Made by a program: the position numbers and the translations under genes | Shown here: one piece after another, positions 32,543 through 45,271 of the stretch | Position numbering within the stretch: position 1 is the stretch's first letter | Layout of the letters: each line of letters starts with the position of its first letter | NCBI GenBank assembly: GCA_964059195.1 | Contig: CAXKWD010000005.1 | Coordinates: 94,811,882 to 94,875,881, forward strand | Reading direction: 5' to 3' | Origin: Ectobius pallidus | Lineage: Eukaryota > Arthropoda > Insecta > Blattodea > Ectobiidae | DNA length: 64,000 nt | Notes under the pieces: model-generated | The model's input: only the letters and a program-made list of their open reading frames with translations | The model's database searches: none | Told to the model about the DNA's origin: nothing

Positions 32543-33826
32543 GTAAGATTTAGGTTATGGTCATGACCTGACGTCACAAGGTCTGGGATGCTTGCGTCCT
32601 ATTGCAAGATTGCATCATTGTTCCTTTGGTGTGCCGTCTGGATTCGTGGAGTTGTGTCCAAAGTAAGTTAGTCAATTTGTAAGGTTTTTGTTCCACCTGA
32701 TTACATATTGATGCGTATTGTTATCAACATAACTTAATATGTCATTATTGCTTAAGATTATTTCGAGGAAACGCTTGTTAAGATCCCTCATTTAATTTAT
32801 TTAGGTCTCCCATAATTTACGTAACCTATACAACCTTGACCAATATACAGTCGAGTTGATTATAGTGACTCGGATGTACCGGTATAAGAAAATGCGATAG
32901 GTTTGTGGAATTGTAGGTTCAGTTCATACTAAAACTGTTTTAAAATCACATAATTGCTTATGTAACTTTAGTACTAGTTATGTAAGTTATATGGTCCTAA
33001 ATACTTAATTTGTAAAGTCTCCTTATTCTCTCAATTCTTAACCTAAGTGTAATTATTTAATAATTAGGAAATCGCACTCAAACGAACATTTTATATTAGA
33101 GTTTACTGCTCTGTCTCATACTCCTTGAGTGATCTCGTTCTCCTTGTGCACATTTCAATTATTTTATTTTATTTATTTTAATTGTTTAACAACTTGGGAT
33201 TATGACTCCATATAGGCCTATATATGTTCAATCATAATAAAACTCATACCGGTATTTGCAATGTTGTGAAATCCCAAGTTGTTACACACTTAGGTTACGA
33301 ATATTGTCGAAAGATAGTCATTTTCCACCTGCTAAGGTCTGCCCACTCTTCCACTCCATTGCCATGGCAACAACAATGGAGCTCACTGTTATATAAGTTA
33401 CAATTTTTTGGGAAAAATAGTTTCATGCTGCGCACTAGGCTCCTCCCACCAACTCTAATGGGACCCGCCTCGGAAGGTGGGGTTTAGGGTTTCATTGTAG
33501 AAGAGATTCAATGTGAGACATAATAAACCTCGTGCTATTCAGTATATTGCTCCTAAACTAACATAACGTTGCTAACCTGACAAAACCTGTCACTGACCTA
33601 GAATTTACCTATCATTATTTCACCAAATGGAGAAGCTTTTTACCCTTCCACATCTTTCATAAAACATCGTTACAACTGTCAAAGAAGCCATGGTACAATA
33701 GTGAGGTGCGTGTGCAGGCTTGGAAGCGAGGGGAAGGAACCGGCGGGCAGATCTTGCCTGGTGTGCAGCATAAATCTATCTTTTACCAATTTTTTACACA
33801 TAATCTAAATAATCCATGACACTATC
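32543..33826 (+). other. Intron 1, 5' part
   Basis: Non-coding intron sequence. No feature seen apart from the donor. Confidence 0.45.
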
Positions 33827-33828
33827 TA

Positions 33829-34418
33829 CAGTGAGTCCCACGCAAGAGTTGGCCAATGACATGGGTTTCTGCATCGTGGCGGGCACAGCTCCAACTCCCG
33901 AGCGATCAGGTGAAATATCTACGCTAATAAAGCTGCGATTGGTGTAAAGATTGAGGTTCTCTCATTTACAGTTAACATTACAAAGAAAATAACCAGGTAC
34001 TTATCACAAGAGAATTTGGAAATGTTCTCCTCTTGCATCCACACAATACTGGCACCTTTTTAGGAAATTTTCTTTTACGGACATAAGTTCAGCTTCCGAG
34101 ACAGAGTTAATTTCTCTTTGTCTTTAAGTTCTTCTAACAATAGGCTATGTGACTATTATTTATGGGAAAACTTGAAAAATAATGTGTATAGGTCAATTTC
34201 CCACACATTAGAAGAACTTAAAGACACTATCACAAGAGAAATTAACTCTCTTGGAAGCTGAACTTGTGCACGTGATGAGGTACCTGGTTATTTTCATTGT
34301 AATATTAACTGTAAATGTGAGAGCCTGAATCATTACACCGATCGACCAGGTGTTGGAGCTGTGCCCTCCGCGATGCAGAAACCCGTGTCATTGGCCAACT
34401 CTTGCGTGGGACTCAATG
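33829..34418. mobile_element. Foldback transposon, copy C
   Basis: 590 bp in intron 1. CAGTGAGTCCCACGCAAG on the left, reversed CATTGAGTCCCACGCAAG on the right, and TA on both sides (33827-33828, 34419-34420). The centre between the arms is near 34140-34170. It carries the same degraded transposase-end block in each arm as copies A and B. Confidence 0.85.
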
Positions 34419-34789
34419 TACATAGTTAAGCAAGTAGAGTGGAGACGGCAGCTGTAGTGGAGCGTAAACACATTTGTAGAATAATGTCGAAATCAGTAGG
34501 ACTCAATTCATATAATACCGGTATGATCAGCTTACAAAGTTATTTCCACATTACCAATACATATAGTTTATTATTGAACAAAATCATTTAATTCGGGGCT
34601 GTGATGAAGAATGTCAATGAAATGTATTTCTCATTTAATGTTTTAATGTAGATGTAGATGTAGATGTAGATATCTCGTCCTGTAGATCCTGTGTTGAGCG
34701 GGGCTCAAGGATATAGAACACGTCAGATCAAAAAATACATGCATGTTATAACAATAATATAGGTCTACAGAAACTGCAAGCTGCCAAAT

Positions 34790-36049
34790 TTATCCAAGCT
34801 GGAAATATTCCTCCAAATTGTAGAAGGTGTGAGTTATTAAAAATTCCTTGACAGCTGTTTTGAAAGGTTTGCTCTTTCTTTGAATACATAATAATTTAAT
34901 GTTGTTTGGAAGCTTGTTATATATCTGTACTGCAGAATAATACGCACCCTTCTGAAAGAGTTTTAACGAGTTATTTGGTCTGTGTAGATCATTCATGTTT
35001 CTGGTAGTACGTCCATGTACACTAAAATTAGTTTGAAATTTATCAATATTATTCACTACATAACACATAACAGAGTTTATATACTCCCCTGTAAGAGTGA
35101 GGACTTTTAATTTTTCAAATAGCGGTTTACAAGATTCCCTTTTTTTCTTTCCACATATTATTCTTATTGCCCGCTTTTGTAATCTAAATATTTTCTCCCT
35201 ATGGGTAGAGTTGCCCCAGAAAATGATCCCGTACCTCATTACCGAGTGAAAATATGCAAAATATACCATAAGTAATGCATCCTGTTTTAATATATTATTC
35301 AAAATTCTTAAAGCAAAGCACGCTGAACTCAGTTTTGGACTTATCATTTCTAAGTGTGTCTTCCAGTCAAGATTTTGGTCAATTTGCAGTCCTAAAAATT
35401 TTACATTGCTAATTTCTTGTATGATTTGTTTTCCATAATTAATTTCAAGATTTGAGATACATCTGTTTTTTGTCCTAAATTGTATAAAATGGGTCTTTTC
35501 AATATTAAGTGTCATTTTATTAGCTAGAAACCATGTGTTTAACTCGTGAAAAGCCTTTGTAGCTATTCTTGATAAATGTTCTTGTGACGTTCCTGTTACA
35601 AGTACACTAGTATCATCTGCGAAGAGCAATACCTTTGATTCGTCACTTAAGTTATAGGGCAAGTCATTAATGAAAATTAAAAAGAGCAAAGGTCCCAGTA
35701 TTGATCCCTGAGGTACCCCATTCTTAACAATCCCTAGGTTAGATTCATTTCCATTTATTATTACCTTTTGAGTTCTATCAGAAAGATATGATTTGAACCA
35801 CTTAAGTGTTAAATTATCGAACCCATAATGATCCAATTTTTGAAGTAATATTTCATGATTTATACAGTCAAATGCTTTAGCTAAGTCACAGAAAATTCCC
35901 AGAGCATATTTCTTTTTATCCAACGCTTCCAATATTTCTGTAGTAAGTCGAAATGTAGCATTCTCAGTGGACATACCACTTCTAAATCCAAACTGAGATG
36001 AAGTAAGAATGTCATTCAAATTAAGATAGTGTATTATGCGGTTGTACAT
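34790..36049 (-). pseudogene. LINE B reverse transcriptase
   Basis: 419 residues from mid-RT to the end. FCDLAKAFDCINHEILLQKL (about 52-71), GVPQGSILGPLLFLIFINDL and LLFADDTSVL are all intact, so the catalytic palm is preserved. The upstream part of the same protein is out of frame at 36079-36336 (KSSSGWDEISNKLLKNC). The longest intact RT piece in the window. Confidence 0.9.
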
Positions 36050-36508
36050 GACTTTTTCAAAAACTTTTGAAAATTAGGTTAAGAGTGATATAGGTCTGTA
36101 ATTTGATGGTAGATTTTTGTCACCTTTTTAAAGAGGGGCTTAACAATAGCATGCTTCAGTCTTTCTGGAAATATTCCATTTTTCAATGAACAATTGCATA
36201 TGTGACTAAGAGGTTTACTGAGTTCCGATGAGCAGTTTTTTAATAACTTATTACTTATCTCATCCCATCCAGATGAGCTTTTACTTTTGAAAGACTTGAT
36301 TATATTTTCAATTTCTATGTGGGAAGTCAGGTTCAATTGAAATCTATGGTTCCAAACTGTAGATTTTGTTAGTAGGTCTACTGCCTTAATGTTAATATTA
36401 TTTATAGGAATACATTTCTCTGCAATATTTATAAAGTGACTATTAAAAGCATTTGTAATGTCTGATAAATTATCTAGTTTTATGTTTTGGTATATTAATG
36501 ATGTACAC

Positions 36509-36874
36509 TCATTGTTTCCCTTTGTTCTCCCCGTTTCGTTTTTTTATTATATTCCATACAGTCTTAACTTTATTATTTGATTTATTAATTACTTGTGAAA
36601 AATGCCTACTTTTTGCTTCTTTGATTACTTTCTTCAGTATGTTGCAATACTTTTTATAGTATTCCTTATGAGTTTGGTTGTTACTGGTTCTATATTTTAG
36701 ATAGAGCTCTCTTTTATTTGCACATGATATTTTAATACCAGCAGTTAACCATGTGTTATTCCTTGAATTAGGTAAATTAGCAGTTTTCTTTTTTGGAAAA
36801 TTTGCCTCAAAATGTTGTGACACTATGTTTAGGAATTCACTTAATTTACTATCTACTTCGTCATAGGATAACAT
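36509..36874 (-). pseudogene. LINE B ORF2 linker piece
   Basis: 121-residue frame between endonuclease and RT with KRELYLKYRTSNNQTHKEYY and NIIKKRNGENKG, typical of the region between the two enzymatic domains. Broken from both neighbours by a stop or shift. Confidence 0.75.
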
Positions 36875-36880
36875 AGATTC

Positions 36881-37447
36881 TCAGTTTTCATTCGCAAGAT
36901 CTTGTTTGAAATTTAAAATTGAATCGTCATTTATTACTCTAGTCATATTACTATGAGCATGTTTACTGTTCGAATTTACTTTAATATTGTTCAGCACTAA
37001 CATTTGTGCATCATGATCTGATAATCCATTTAATATTGGAAGTACTTTAAAATTAAAATGTTTTTCTATATCTATGAATATATTATCTATTGTTGTTTGG
37101 GAGTCGTTCTGAATTCTCGTTGGAAAGTTTACTATGAAATCTAGATTATAGCTACCCAATAAAGATATCAGTCTGATCCTCTTCTCACTATCAATTGAAA
37201 AATCTACATTAAAGTCCCCACACAGTATAATATTTACGTTAGTACTATACAGTGAATTAAGAACCCTTTCTAACTGATTTACAAAATAATTGAAATTACC
37301 TGATGGTGCCCTGTAAATGGCTAGTATTACAAATGTATCATTGTCAAAATTTAATCTGGCTGAACAACATTCAAAATCCTGTTCTTTACAGAAGGAACTT
37401 TTGTCTATATCACTGAAATGTAAGTTTCTTTTGATAAATATACTCAC
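36881..37447 (-). pseudogene. LINE B AP-like endonuclease
   Basis: 188-residue frame with the exonuclease-endonuclease-phosphatase motifs AIYRAPSGN, NIILCGDFNVDF, TIDNIFID and GLSDHDAQ. The N-terminal part of the domain lies upstream in another frame. Confidence 0.88.
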
Positions 37448-38014
37448 ACCTCCACATTTAATGGAATGTCTACAAAATTTTGAACATAGTGAAAAATTAT
37501 CAATTTTTAATTGTTCCAGATCTGTTTCTGCACAGTGGTGTTCCGTTAGACAAATAACTTGAATTTCCTGTTTATTAGAATTAATTGTATCCTGAATGGC
37601 TAAGTTAAATTCTTCAATTTTATTTTCAAGCCCCCTTATGTTTTGATGAAATAGTGCAAATGATTTATTAGTTCTAGCTATAGGCCTAAGTGTATTACTA
37701 TTATTGACTTGAGATATGCATATAGGCCTAAGCTGTTGGATTCTTTCACTTAGATTCCCCCTAAAAAACGAGTCGAGCCACCATCTATGACAGGAATAGG
37801 CCTGTTACAATCTAGTACATTACACTTCAACTCCTCTGCAACCAGTCCTGCCAGTGTCTTCTTTCCTCGAAGGTTGAGATGGAGTCCATGCCTGGTATAC
37901 TCTCCCCTTCTTAAGCTGCTAACAGAAACAACATTGAAGTTAATATGATCACTAGAGAATTTCCACAAAGCTTTCTAAACTTAAATGAATTTTCCCTTCA
38001 CAGCTTGCAACAAA

Positions 38015-38075
38015 CCCTCATGGCTTAATGGTTAACGCTTCTGGCTATGAAGCCAGAGGTCCAGGCCGGATGTTG
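38015..38075 (+). repeat. tRNA-like fragment (SINE head)
   Basis: CCTCATGGCTTAATGGTTAACGC resembles a Pol III A box, followed by a CTGGC/GCCAG stem. No clear B box follows, so this is at most a truncated SINE head. Confidence 0.35.
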
Positions 38076-38554
38076 GTTGAGGCATAAAATTGTAATTTAT
38101 AAATAGGGATCGATAGGTAGGTAGAATTAAGAATGAGTGAGACAAGGGAGTAACGTGGAGAAAGAGGAAGGGAAGTGAAGAAGAAGGGAGAAAAAAATAT
38201 TTAATTTACCCCATTTTCAACTTTCTGCTGCCAGATGGCATTCTAGTAGATCTGCAAATTGTCACTAGATGTCTCACTGTGGTCCTGTTAGGGAGTTGTG
38301 GTGGGCAGAGCTTAGTGGGTGACAGAGAACTATTTTTTCCCAGAATGTTTTCCTAAGTTCAAGTTTTTGAGAGAATAAGGACAATTTACAAATTAATTAT
38401 TTATAGGCTATTACCCTCAAGTATTTTTTTCATATTTATGGCATATTTTTTAATTAATCGTTAAGTAATAATTAACTTCTGGTACTTGAGAATGAGTTAA
38501 CAAGTTGTTGAATTTTTAAACATTATCAATAAATTATTCTTTGTCTATATGCAG

Positions 38555-38586
38555 GTCTTGCAAGGAAAGACGTTATGCCTGATGAG
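38555..38586 (+). CDS. HIGD1-type exon 2 (start codon)
   Basis: Acceptor GCAG at 38551-38554, 20 nt of 5' UTR, then ATGCCTGATGAG and donor GTAAAT. Encodes MPDE only. Confidence 0.7.
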
Positions 38587-41500
38587 GTAAATTATTTCGC
38601 TATACCATAGCCCTAAATGTTTCTAATAATTTTCAGCCAGTCATATGTGTGTGAACCTATTTGTACTTTTTGTGCTTTCTAAATTGAGTGGTTTAATAAC
38701 AGTGTTTTATTTTATTACACCTTAGGCTAACAGTACTGACTTTATTTGCAGTACGACCCTAACATGGCTGCAGAACGAGCAGCTCTCACACGCTTTGAAG
38801 ATGAATCTCAAGCTTCAAAGCTAGCAAGGAAGTCTGCAGAGGCACCTTTATTCCCAATTGGTATGTTCCTAGCATTTCATGAACTTTGTGTTTGTCGGGT
38901 TTGTTTATTCATGGCTAATGTAATTGATTTATTTATTAAGTGCCAGTATGGTACTTTATGAGATTGTGTGGGGGACGAAAAATGTCTGTCCGTCCGTCCA
39001 TCCGTGTGTCTGTACGCGCTCTAACTCAAATACGCTTTATCGAATTTTAATGAAACTTGGTATACGCGTTTATAATGTCCATGGGAAGAACCCTATTGAA
39101 ATTGGACTAAATCGGTTCACCGGTACTGGAGTAAAACCCAATTTAGTGTATATTTTAAAGGCGCCATAACTCACATACGCATTATCGGATTTTCATGAAA
39201 CTTGGAATACCTATTTATAATGTCCATGGGAAGACGTCTGTTGATATTGGACCAAATCGGTTGGCCGGTACCGGAATAATACCCAATTTAGTGCCTTTTT
39301 ATGGAATTATATAACAAAAGGCGCGGTAACTCAAATACGCTTAATCAGATTTTCATGAAACTTCGTATACTTATTTATAACAATCATGGCAATATGCCTA
39401 TTGAATTTGGACCTAATCGGTTGTCCAGTACCGAAATAAAGAGTAATTAACAGTCAAATTTATTATAATATTTTGTTCAATTCGAAGCATTTTGATTGGC
39501 TCGTGGCCAACCAATCAGCGGGCGAGTCCCGTAACTAATGTAAATAACGAGGAAATCAAAGAGCAATAACATTCTTTGAAACAAAATCTATGCACTTCCG
39601 TGCGCGTTCCTATTATTATTATTATTATTATTTTAATGAGGAATTCTGGAACATGCCTTCAATTCCTCCTGAAACCTTCCTTAGTAAAGGAGGGTAAAAA
39701 AGAAGGCACCTTCTTCAAATGCAAAATCAAATTCTCGGTTCTTTCTTATAGCGTCTTCAATGAATGACAGATTATAAAGCCTCCTTCAGTTGTCATGGAC
39801 AGTTGATATCTACATGAAAAACAAATGTTCCCATATGTTCGATTATAGATTAAATGCTGTTGTATAATGACTATTTATTTTGTCAAAATTGATTACAATT
39901 AAATTAAAGTATTGAATTTTACTTCAGTCTAGGTCAGATTAATAATTCCTGACCTCTTAATAAATAAAAACATTAAGCTCTGAGAATATCCATTAGTTGG
40001 TACTACGTTTCTGCAACTAGAGGCACATCAATATTTATCACTGGAATATCGAGCATATTATAATACAATTGAATGAAATAATACAATAATGTAACATAAG
40101 AAAACTAGCAGGGCTCGGAAATAACGCGTAATGTCGAAATACGGTAAGTGATTTTTCTTTTCCATGAGCTACGACGCAATAGCCAGTTGATAGCTGGTAG
40201 AAGGATATAAAATTGGGAATTACTTTGCCAGAAAAGAATATAAAAATGGAGGAGTAATAGTTTATATAGCCGAGGCCCATAATTTTAAGAAACTAGTTTT
40301 AGACCAATTTTGCTCAGAAAAGAATTTTGAGACTACAGGTATAATATTAACTACTCTTAACATAGTAATTATATGTATATACAGATCACCTACTGGTGAT
40401 GTAAATCTATTTTTAGAAAAATTTGAGGAGCTGTTGTTGTATGTATCCCAGTCTCACTGCAAGGTTGTTATATGTGGTGATTTTAATGCTCAATTTGACG
40501 TAACTACACAGAGCAACACACTAAGGGCCAGTTGTATAAACATGTAAACTGTAGTTATCATGCAAAATTAACTTTGTTACATTTAACTACCTTTTTTTGT
40601 TGTATAAACATTAATCCAGGTTTATCTCATTCTAACCAACATTTTAATATAACTGGTGAATTTTTGCAAGTTAAAACATTAACTGATGATTTGGAAATTT
40701 TAAATACATTTCAAACAATGAAAAAGTCACTAGAAATCCATTTTATAAGTACAGTGTGAGTTATTATTATTTTCATATAATTTAGATTCAGTTTGCTTTC
40801 ATTTTGTCTAATGACCTTAAAAATACAGACACCGGTACCTTGGCTTTGTTGTTGGTTATGGTAGCCCCACATTACAAAATAGCAACATTTATTTCTAGAT
40901 TTCTGATTATTCTGATACCCTATCTGGTGATGCAATGAAAACCCATCATGCATCTCTTGAATGTCATAATCTTTTATTAGTAGCCTACTGCATGACATGC
41001 TACCAAAATTTGGGCAGAACAACTATATAGAGGTTATGTCTCCCTCCCATTACAATCAAGTACAGAGCAAATTCATGATATGTTTATGATATTCAGGGTC
41101 AGCCCTGAGGTCCTTTGCGAATTATTGTGATTGGAAGCTTACAAATAGTTACTGAGGACAAAGAACAGCCATTAGAACCATTCATAAATTGACAAGAGAA
41201 AATTATACTTTAAGGTCTCGGTTTATTTGAATTCCAACTAAGGACAGTGTCTTAAGAAAACAATATTAGATATCTACAATATTCGTAACCTTCCAGGAAT
41301 TATAGGTACTGTAGGTTGCGTTTACACACCTAAACACCTCTATAGACAGGTTAAAGCAGTTTGAAGCAAAAATATACATGGCCTCAATGAAATGATTTTA
41401 AAAAAATAATTAAAAAAACTCATCTTTATTAAGCAATTGAAATAAATACCAAAGATATAAACATAATACTCCCTGCAAATTTCCCTCAACTTTTGCACTG

Positions 41501-44500
41501 TTGCCAGATGTTTTATTATTTTCTCCAGTTATTTAAAACTGTGAGTTACACAATCGACGGTTATTTTTATACAACATAAGTAGCTAGTTATTTTCAAACT
41601 TTCAGTTAAAAACAACCATCAGTTTGTGAGTTTTATACAACTGGCCCTTAGTCAATTTTTAAACTTACTAAGGGCCAGTTGTATAAAACTCACAAACTGA
41701 TGGTTGTTTTTAACTGAAAGTTTGAAAATAACTAGCTACTTATGTTGTATAAAAATAACCGTAGATTGTGTAACTCACAGTATTAAATAACTGGAGAAAA
41801 TAATAAAACATCTGGCAACAGTGCAAAAGTTGAGGGAAATTTGCAGGGAGTAATATGTTCATATCTTTGGTCTTTGATTTTCAGTTGTTTAATTAAAGAC
41901 AAAGCACCATGTTACACATATGTCTTTGGTATTTATTTCAATTGCTTAATAAAGATGAGTTTTTTTTTATTGTTTTTTTTTAAATCATTTCATTGAGGCC
42001 ATGTATATTTTTGCTTCAAACTGCTTTAACCTGTCTATAGAGGTGTTTAGGTGTGTAAACGCAACCTACAGTACCTATAATGCCTGGAAGGTTACGAATA
42101 TTGTAGATATCTAATATTGTTTTCTTAAGACACTGTCCTTAGTTGGAATTCAAATAAACCGAGGCCTTAAAGTATAATTTTCTCTTGTCAATTTATGAAT
42201 GGTTCTGCTGGCTGTTCCTTTGTCCTCAGTAACTATTTGTTAGCTTCCAATCACAGTAATTCGCAAAGGACCTAAGGGCTGACCCTGAATATTATAAACA
42301 TATCATGAATTTGCTTTGTACTTGATTGTAATGGGAAGGAGACATAACCTCTATCTAGTTGTTCTGCCCAAATTTTGGTAGCATGTCATGCAGTACTAAT
42401 AAAAGATTATGACATTCAAGAGATGCATGATGGGTTTTCATTGCATCACCAGATGGGGTATCAGAATAATCAGAAATCTAGAAATAAATGTTGCTATTTT
42501 GTAATGTGGGGCTACCATAACCAACAACAAAGCCAAGGTACCGGTGTCTGTATTTTTAATGTCATTAGACAAAATGAAAGCAAACTGAATCTAAATGATA
42601 TGAAAATAATAATAATTCACACTGTACGTATAAAATGGATTTCTAGTGTCTTTTTCACTGTTTGAAATGTATTTAAAATTTCCAAATCATCAGTTAATGT
42701 TTTAACTTGCAAAAATTCACCAGTTATATTAAAATGTTGGTTAGGATGAGATAAACATGGATTAATGTTTATACAACAAAAAAAGGTAGTTAAATGTAAC
42801 TGAAAGTTAATTTTGCATGATAACTACAGTTTACATGTTTATACAACTGACCCTAAGACAACTGAACTATCATCATATAAATAATCTTTACACACGTAAT
42901 AATGCGTGTTTAGACAATATAATTATTAATTTTCATTGTAGGAAATCCAAACTTAGTGTTCTCCCTGTGTGGTTTTCAGATCATGATGCTCTTTTGTATG
43001 ATATGCATAATAAGGAAATTATACTTAGTAATCCTAAACATAAAATTATTGAGACACGATTAATTAATTCTGATAACTTAAATGACTTCAAAAAACGACT
43101 AAATAGTGTAAACTGGCAAACTTCTCTTTATCAAAATACTGTTGTAGTAGGCCTATCTGGTGAGCAAATTTTTAATACATTTTTTACCTTATTGATGAAT
43201 ATATATAATATCAGTTGTCCAATAAAAAATAAAATTATTAATCTTGCACATAGGGAAACAAATACAGTCAATGAAATGGTATACTCCAGAACTTGAAGCG
43301 ATGAAAAATAAATTAATTGTTTTAAGAAGCATATATAAATCTAATCCAAACGAAGGTTTACTAACTGAAATAAAGAGATTTAGAAATGAATATCGACGAT
43401 GTCTGAAAAAGACAAAAAAAGATGCTAATCAACGCTTTATTGAGTCAGCGGATAACAAGTGTAAGGCTGCTTGGGAGCTGATTAAGTTAGAATCAAATGG
43501 TAGAAATACTAATGTAGGCAATTCCATATCGCCAAGCGAATTTAGTAATTTTTGTGTAGACTCTATAACAAAAATCTCTTCCAATGTAATACCTTCTGTT
43601 GATTCAGCTCTGGACTATCTTAACTCTTTTGAGGTACCAGAAAACGGCTTTATTATAAATTTAGTCACATGTACTGATGTTAGAAATGTTGTAAACTGTT
43701 TTAAAAACTCGAATTCGAAGGATATCTATGGAATGTCTAATAACGTACTGAAAGAAATATTAGACTGCATACTAGTACCATTGACTTATTGCATTAATTT
43801 ATGTCTGGAAGAAGGTGTTTTTCCAAACTGTTTAAAACTTTCCAAAGTTACTCCAATATTTAAGAAGGGTGACCCTGATGATGTTAGCAGCTATAGGCCT
43901 ATTTCTATAATCCCAACAATAGGTAAAGTAATGGAGTGTCTTATTAAAAAACAATTATATAACTATTTTGAAAATAACAACCTTTTTCAAGAATGTCAGT
44001 TTGGATTTAGGTCTAATAAATCAACTGTCATGGCAATAGACACGTTAGTTGATAATATATATAATACATATGAGGATGGAGCTTATGCACATGGAACTCT
44101 ATGTGACTTAAGCAAAGCCTTTGATTGCGTCAATCACAAAATACTGCTACACAAAATGGAAAGATATGGTATCAGAGGTCATCAATTAAAAATATTTGAA
44201 TCTTATCTAGATAATAGAAGACAGACAGTTAATATAAAGGGGCAGCTTTCCGATGAAAAGCCCGTTAACATTGGTGTGCCTCACGGTTCTGTACTGGGAC
44301 CGATTCTCTTCTTAATTCAGATTAATGACATTAGGTGCAATTGAAAAATCGCCAGCATGTATGGTTATATACGCAGATGATACTACCTTTTTAAATATAG
44401 ACAAAAACATTGAATGTTTAAATAACAGTATAGGAAACTCAACCAAAGAAATATATAATTGGTTTTCAGTCAATGGTTTTTATCTAAATACTGAAAAAAC

Positions 44501-45233
44501 ACAAAGTATTCTCTTTTCTTTGAGACCGCCACAGGATATAATAAGTAGATTATCTGACAGTGTAAAGTTGCTTGGAATTCACTTAGATGCACATCTCTCA
44601 TGGGCAACTCAAATTGCTTACGTTTGTAGCAAGTTATCTAGAGTGATTTATTTACTTACAACTCTCAAAAACTATATTCCAGCTAACTATCTTCGTATTT
44701 CTTATTTTGCTTTCTTTCAAAGTATAATGAGATTTGGGTTGGTTCTGTGGGGGAATGGTGTGGGTGTGCAGGAAGTTTTATTGATACAAAAAAAAGCAAT
44801 AAGAACATTAACAAATTCGAGAAAACTAGATCACTGTAAACCTTTGTTTATATCTGAAAAAATTTTAACAGTCATAAATTTATATATATATGATGTACTG
44901 ATGTACATAAAAAAGAATGAAGCAAATTTTATGGTTAGAAATACTGTTCATAAATACCATACACGTTATGCAAATAAATTTGATATACCATTTCATCGGC
45001 TGCTTAAGACTTCTAAATCTTATAAAGTTGAGGGACTTAGATTATACAATTTGCTACCTACGGCCTTAACTGGGCTTCCCACGAATTCTTTTAAAACTAG
45101 ACTTCACAAATGGTTACTATTGAATCCCTTTTATTCAATTCAAGAATTTATGGAAGCCCACCTTGAAGATACCTAGTATAAATACCATTGACGAGATCTA
45201 TTACATAACGTGTTATGTTTAAGGATCTAAACA

Positions 45234-45271
<38 letters not shown>

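Larger units (their letters stand above)
34640..37985 (-). mobile_element. LINE B, 5'-truncated, antisense in intron 1
   Basis: On the minus strand: the end of ORF1 with an SGNH/esterase-like C-terminus (37968-37750, YTRHGLHLNLRGKKTLAG), endonuclease (37447-36881), linker pieces, RT (36049-34790) and a 3' end with (TAGATG)n at about 34651-34673. ORF2 is broken by shifts and stops into at least four frames. The esterase-type ORF1 and the motifs suggest the CR1/Jockey group. It is the same family as the fragment at 12636-13540. Confidence 0.9.

Noticed and set aside
40711..42665. Open frames of 103 and 96 codons, alike in both palindrome arms
   Set aside because: They are the same sequence in two inverted copies of one transposon, so the likeness is not selection. 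No transposase or other motif is visible.
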